19,157 bases of DNA, from the NCBI GenBank assembly GCA_026990045.1, contig JALSIK010000201.1, forward strand, positions 1-19,157, written 5' to 3'. The position numbers were made by a program, and so were the translations under genes. Positions 15,770 to 19,157 of the stretch are shown here, one piece after another. Under the pieces are notes generated by a model. It was given only the letters and a program-made list of their open reading frames with translations, was not told where the DNA came from and made no database searches. The DNA is from Chromatiales bacterium (GTDB taxonomy: Bacteria; Pseudomonadota; Gammaproteobacteria; CAMYNG01). Within the stretch, counting starts at the first letter, position 1. The number at the start of each line of letters is the position of its first letter.

Positions 15770-17074
15770 ATGACCAAGCGAGGCAGTTGCATCAAGGCCG
15801 TCATCGGCCGGGAGATCATCGATTCGCGCGGCAATCCCACGGTGGAGGCCGACGTGATCCTGGAATCGGGCGCCATGGGACGCGCCGCGGTGCCGTCGGG
15901 GGCCTCCACCGGCACCCGCGAGGCCATCGAGCTGCGCGACGGCGACCCCGCGCGCTACGGCGGCAAGGGCGTGCTCAAGGCGGTGGGCCACGTCAACGGC
16001 GAGATCCGCAACGCCCTGCTGGGGCACGATGCCGCGGACCAGGCCGGCCTGGACCGGCGCATGATCGAGCTGGACGGCACCGACAACAAGGGCCGCCTCG
16101 GGGCCAACGCCATTCTCGCCGTGTCCCTGGCCGCGGCCCGGGCCGCCGCCGCCGACCAGGGGGTGCCCCTGTACCGCTACCTGGGGGGGACCGAGGCCTG
16201 CGTCCTGCCGGTGCCCATGATGAACATCATCAACGGCGGCGCCCACGCCGACAACTCGGTGGACCTGCAGGAGTTCATGATCCTGCCCGTGGGCGCGCCG
16301 GACCTGGCCGAGGCGGTGCGCTACGGGGCCGAGGTCTTCCACGCGCTGAAGCAGGTCCTGCACGGGCGCGGGCTCAACACCGCGGTGGGCGACGAGGGCG
16401 GCTTCGCCCCCGACCTGCCCTCCAACGAGGCCGCCATCGAGGTGATCCTGGAGGCGGTGGAACGGGCCGGTTACCGCGCCGGCGAGGACATCTTTCTCGG
16501 CATCGACGCCGCCGCCAGCGAGTTCCACCGCGACGGCCGCTACGAGCTGGCCTCGGAGGGCCGCAGCCTGAGCGCGGACGAGTTCATCGACGTGCTGGCG
16601 GGCTGGGTGGACCGGTATCCCATCCTCTCCATCGAGGACGGCATGGCCGAGGACGACTGGGACGGGTGGAAGCGCCTCACCGAGCGCCTGGGTACACGGG
16701 TGCAGCTGGTGGGCGACGACCTGTTCGTGACCAACACCGCCATCCTCGAGCAGGGCATCGCCCGCGGCGTGGCCAACTCCATCCTCATCAAGGTCAACCA
16801 GATCGGCACCCTCACCGAGACCCTGGACGCCATCCGCACGGCGCGCGATGCCGGCTACACCGCGGTCATCTCCCACCGCTCGGGCGAGACCGAGGACACC
16901 ACCATCGCCGACCTGGCGGTGGCCACCGGCGCCGGCCAGATCAAGACCGGCTCGCTGTCGCGCTCGGACCGCGTGGCCAAGTACAACCAGCTCATGCGGA
17001 TCCAGGAGGCCCTGGGCCCGGCCGCCTCGTACCCGGGCCGCGCGGCGTTCTATAATCTGCGCCAGGACACCTGA
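15770..17074 (+). CDS. eno: Enolase (phosphopyruvate hydratase)
   Basis: Enolase interconverts 2-phosphoglycerate and phosphoenolpyruvate in glycolysis and is also a degradosome scaffold in enteric bacteria. At 434 residues it is of normal length, with about four extra residues before GREIIDSRGNPTVEADV. Landmarks are the flexible loop PSGASTGTREA, NGGAHADNSVDLQEFM, GDEGGFAPDL, LSIEDGMAEDDWDGW, LVGDDLFVTN, the signature ILIKVNQIGTLTET, and SHRSGETEDTTIADLAV. The ATG at 15770 has AGGAAG upstream at a slightly long distance. It is placed between kdsA and ftsB as in other Gammaproteobacteria, and ftsB follows after 14 bases. Confidence 0.98.
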   Translation: MTKRGSCIKAVIGREIIDSRGNPTVEADVILESGAMGRAAVPSGASTGTREAIELRDGDPARYGGKGVLKAVGHVNGEIRNALLGHDAADQAGLDRRMIELDGTDNKGRLGANAILAVSLAAARAAAADQGVPLYRYLGGTEACVLPVPMMNIINGGAHADNSVDLQEFMILPVGAPDLAEAVRYGAEVFHALKQVLHGRGLNTAVGDEGGFAPDLPSNEAAIEVILEAVERAGYRAGEDIFLGIDAAASEFHRDGRYELASEGRSLSADEFIDVLAGWVDRYPILSIEDGMAEDDWDGWKRLTERLGTRVQLVGDDLFVTNTAILEQGIARGVANSILIKVNQIGTLTETLDAIRTARDAGYTAVISHRSGETEDTTIADLAVATGAGQIKTGSLSRSDRVAKYNQLMRIQEALGPAASYPGRAAFYNLRQDT

Positions 17075-17088
17075 ACACCGTGGCGGCC

Positions 17089-17370
17089 ATGCGCGTTCTC
17101 CTCACCCTGCTCGGCGCACTCTTCCTGCTCCTGCAATGGGACCTGTGGGTGGGCGAGGGCAGCCTGGCCTCGGTGGCGCGGCTGGAGGCGGCGGTGGCGG
17201 CGCAGCGGGCCGAGAACCAGGCCCTGCGGGCCCGCAACCGGGCGCTGGCCGCGGAGGTGCGCGATCTCAAGCAGGGGCTGGATGCCATCGAGGAGCGCGC
17301 CCGCGGCGAGATGGGCATGATCCGCCGCGACGAGGTGTTCATCCAGTTCGTCGAGCCGCGCCGGCGGTGA
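17089..17370 (+). CDS. ftsB: Cell division protein FtsB
   Basis: FtsB is a small bitopic inner-membrane protein of the FtsQ-FtsL-FtsB subcomplex, which recruits and activates septal peptidoglycan synthesis. The 93-residue product begins with a membrane segment (about residues 2-17, VLLTLLGALFLLLQWDLW). A periplasmic coiled coil of Ala/Glu/Arg/Leu-rich heptads follows at about 28-60. The family motif AIEERARGEMGMIRRDEVF comes near the end. I chose ATG at 17089 because it starts right before the membrane segment; an in-frame GTG at 17080 would add three residues. It lies 14 bases after eno and 31 before ispD, its standard neighbours. Confidence 0.94.
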   Translation: MRVLLTLLGALFLLLQWDLWVGEGSLASVARLEAAVAAQRAENQALRARNRALAAEVRDLKQGLDAIEERARGEMGMIRRDEVFIQFVEPRRR

Positions 17371-17401
17371 CCGCGCGCGGCACCCGGCCCCGGATCCCCA
17401 C

Positions 17402-18154
17402 ATGAGCGCGCGGGCCCGCGATCCCGCGCTGTGGGGGGTGGTGCCCGCGGCCGGCGCCGGCCGCCGCATGCAGAGCGCCACGCCCAAGCAGTACCTGCTC
17501 CTGGAAGGGCGCCCGGTGCTGGTGCGCACCCTGGAACGGCTGGCCACCCTGCCCGGCCTGGAGGGCATCGTGGTGGCGCTGGCCCCCGGCGATCCCTGGT
17601 GGCCGGAGCTGGAAGTGGAGGTCGCGGTGCCGGTGTACACCGTCACCGGCGGCGCCGAGCGCTGCCACTCGGTGGCCGCCGCCCTGGAGCGGCTGGCCGG
17701 CATGGCGGCCGGGTCCGACTGGGTCCTGGTCCACGACGCCGCCCGCCCCTGCGTGCGACCGGCGGACCTGGAACGGCTGGTGTGGACCCTCAAGCGCGAT
17801 CCCGTGGGCGGCCTGCTGGCGGTGCCGGTGCGCGACACCATGAAGCGCGGCGACGACGAGGGCCGCGTGGCCGTCACCGTGGACCGGAGCCGTCTCTGGC
17901 ACGCGCTCACGCCCCAGATGTTCCGGCTCGAGGCCCTGCGCGGGGCCCTGGCCGCGGCCATCGCCGCCGGCGAGCTGGTCACCGACGAGGCGGCGGCCAT
18001 GGAGCGCGCGGGCCTGGCCCCGCGCCTGGTGGCCGGTCACGCCGACAACATCAAGATCACGCTGCCCGAGGACCTGGCCCTGGCCGCCTTTTTCCTCCGC
18101 CGGCAGGACCAGGAGCACCTCGCGCAGCAGACCGGGCTGGACGACGGCGGGTGA
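17402..18154 (+). CDS. ispD: 2-C-methyl-D-erythritol 4-phosphate cytidylyltransferase
   Basis: IspD is step three of the MEP isoprenoid pathway. It transfers CMP from CTP to methylerythritol phosphate, releasing diphosphate. The 250-residue protein shows VVPAAGAGRRMQSATPKQY at 13-31, the CTP-binding glycine-rich loop with catalytic-region Arg and Lys29. GGAERCHSVAAAL, VHDAARPCV, PVRDTMK and LTPQMFRLEAL follow, then IKITLPEDLALA near the end. ATG at 17402 is the natural start. The ispF ATG shares the last base of the ispD stop (TGATG), which implies translational coupling. The two enzymes stay separate rather than fused as in many Alphaproteobacteria. Confidence 0.97.
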   Translation: MSARARDPALWGVVPAAGAGRRMQSATPKQYLLLEGRPVLVRTLERLATLPGLEGIVVALAPGDPWWPELEVEVAVPVYTVTGGAERCHSVAAALERLAGMAAGSDWVLVHDAARPCVRPADLERLVWTLKRDPVGGLLAVPVRDTMKRGDDEGRVAVTVDRSRLWHALTPQMFRLEALRGALAAAIAAGELVTDEAAAMERAGLAPRLVAGHADNIKITLPEDLALAAFFLRRQDQEHLAQQTGLDDGG

Positions 18155-18645
18155 TGAGCGGCATGGCGCTCAGGGTGGGACAGGGCTTCGACGTGCACCG
18201 CTTCGGCGCCGGGGACCACGTGGTCCTGGGCGGCGTGCGCATTCCCCACGGCCGGGGGCTCCAGGCCCATTCCGACGGCGACGTGGTGATCCACGCTCTG
18301 TGCGACGCCGTGCTGGGGGCCGCCGGGCTGGGCGACATCGGGCGCCACTTCCCCGACCACGACCCGCGCTGGCGCGGTGCCGACAGCCGCACCTTCCTGC
18401 GCGCGGTGGCGGCCATGGCGCGGGAACGGGGGCTGGCCGTGATCAACGCCGACGTCACGGTGGTGGCGCAGGCGCCCCGGCTGGCGCCGCACGTGGAGGC
18501 CATGTGCGCCAACCTGGCCGCGGACCTGGGCATCGACCCGGCGCGGGTCAACGTCAAGGCCACCACCACCGAGGGCCTGGGGTTCACCGGGCGCGGCGAG
18601 GGCATCGCCGCGCTGGCGGTGGCGCTGCTGGGCCCGGCCCGCTGA
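18154..18645 (+). CDS. ispF: 2-C-methyl-D-erythritol 2,4-cyclodiphosphate synthase
   Basis: IspF is step five of the MEP pathway. It cyclises the CDP-methylerythritol phosphate made by IspD and IspE to the 2,4-cyclodiphosphate with loss of CMP. It is 163 residues. Zinc ligands D13 and H15 are in GFDVHRF and H47 is in SDGDVVIHALCDA, offset by five from E. coli D8/H10/H42. KATTTEGLGFTGRGEGIAA is the C-terminal signature. ATG at 18154 overlaps the ispD stop by one base; a second ATG at 18163 would give a protein closer to E. coli in length and cannot be excluded. truD follows after 12 bases. Confidence 0.97.
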   Translation: MSGMALRVGQGFDVHRFGAGDHVVLGGVRIPHGRGLQAHSDGDVVIHALCDAVLGAAGLGDIGRHFPDHDPRWRGADSRTFLRAVAAMARERGLAVINADVTVVAQAPRLAPHVEAMCANLAADLGIDPARVNVKATTTEGLGFTGRGEGIAALAVALLGPAR

Positions 18646-18657
18646 ACCGTGGCCACC

Positions 18658-19157
18658 ATGACCCCGTGCGGGCCGTGGCCCCGGGCGCTGGGACCGCCGG
18701 CGGGCGCCTTCCGCTACCGGGCGCGGGCCGAGGACTTCGCGGTGGAGGAAGTCCTGGGCTTCGTGCCCGAGGGCGCCGGCCAGCACGCCTGGCTGTGGCT
18801 GGAGAAGCGCGGGCTCAACACCGAGGAGGTGGCCCGCCGCCTGGCGCGCCTGGCGGGCGTGCCGCTGGTGCGGGTGGGCTGGTCGGGGCTCAAGGACCGC
18901 CATGCCGTGGCCCGGCAGTGGTTCTCGGTGGACCTGGGGGGCATCCGCGAGCCGGCCTGGGAACGCCTGGAGGGCCGGGGGCTGAAGGTGCTCGCGGTGA
19001 CCCGCCACGGCCGCAAGCTGCGCCGCGGCACCCACCGCGCCAACCGCTTCCGCCTGGTGCTGCGCGAGTGCACGGTGCCCGCGCCCGACATGGAGCGCCG
19101 CCTGGGCCGCGCCGCCGCCTGCGGGGTACCCAACTTCTTCGGTCCCCAACGCTTCGG
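18658..19157 (+). CDS. truD: tRNA pseudouridine(13) synthase TruD (partial, C-terminus beyond window)
   Basis: TruD isomerises U13 of tRNA-Glu to pseudouridine. About 166 codons are present, of roughly 340-350 usual. RYRARAEDFAVEEVLGF is the typical N-terminal segment. HAWLWLEKRGLNTEEVARRLA follows, and GWSGLKDRHAVARQWFSV carries the catalytic aspartate at D80, the same number as in E. coli. GTHRANRFRLVLRE and VPNFFGPQRF lead up to the window edge. I chose ATG at 18658; an in-frame GTG at 18649 would add three residues. It is the last visible gene of the ispD-ispF-truD unit; surE and pcm commonly follow in relatives but cannot be seen here. Confidence 0.96.
   Translation, partial: MTPCGPWPRALGPPAGAFRYRARAEDFAVEEVLGFVPEGAGQHAWLWLEKRGLNTEEVARRLARLAGVPLVRVGWSGLKDRHAVARQWFSVDLGGIREPAWERLEGRGLKVLAVTRHGRKLRRGTHRANRFRLVLRECTVPAPDMERRLGRAAACGVPNFFGPQRF

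Noticed and set aside
17051..17056. A perfect TATAAT just before ftsB.
   Set aside because: It encodes the normal FYNLR end of enolase, and no -35-like sequence lies at a suitable distance. Probably coding coincidence.

Overview
The window is 19.2 kb of very GC-rich, densely packed bacterial chromosome. The backbone lpxB / rnhB / dnaE / accA / tilS / pyrG / kdsA / eno / ftsB / ispD / ispF / truD is the classic housekeeping neighbourhood of Gammaproteobacteria. The proteins align by eye with their E. coli counterparts in length and motifs. High GC, GTG starts, a gnnA-gnnB pair beside lpxB and a Cys-type KdsA point to a deep-branching, non-enteric gammaproteobacterium (Chromatiales/Ectothiorhodospira-like or acidithiobacilli-like). 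That placement is inference; no 16S or other marker is present.

Left block (1-2997, minus strand): a tight three-gene unit, gnnA-gnnB-lpxB, with lpxB cut by the window edge. GnnA and GnnB are predicted to convert UDP-GlcNAc into its 3-amino analogue. LpxA (not in the window) and LpxB could then build lipid A with amide-linked rather than ester-linked 3-acyl chains.

Middle block (3119-7129): rnhB, then accessory genes that separate rnhB from dnaE. These are an HNH-domain protein (plus), a small secreted beta-barrel-like protein and glyoxalase I (both minus), and a small Ser/Thr-kinase-like gene followed by a PP2C/PPM phosphatase (both plus). The last two form a kinase/phosphatase pair. lpxB is inverted relative to rnhB-dnaE, so the usual collinear cluster has been rearranged here.

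Right block (7186-19157, plus strand): dnaE, accA, tilS, pyrG, kdsA, eno, ftsB, ispD, ispF and truD (cut by the window edge). They serve replication, fatty acid synthesis, tRNA-Ile lysidine formation, CTP synthesis, Kdo synthesis, glycolysis, division, isoprenoid precursors and tRNA pseudouridylation. Spacing is tight: pyrG/kdsA overlap by 4 bases and ispD/ispF by 1.

The most unusual structure is the dnaE-accA junction (10642-10818). An 8-copy heptanucleotide array begins exactly where the conserved DnaE sequence ends and is translated in frame. It is followed by a GTAG-headed REP-like palindrome whose head supplies the dnaE stop codon. Then come a second, unrelated heptamer array, an extended -10 promoter element and a perfect 7-bp dyad just before accA.

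No rRNA, tRNA, CRISPR array, transposase or convincing rho-independent terminator was found. No gene-free stretch exceeds about 132 bases.
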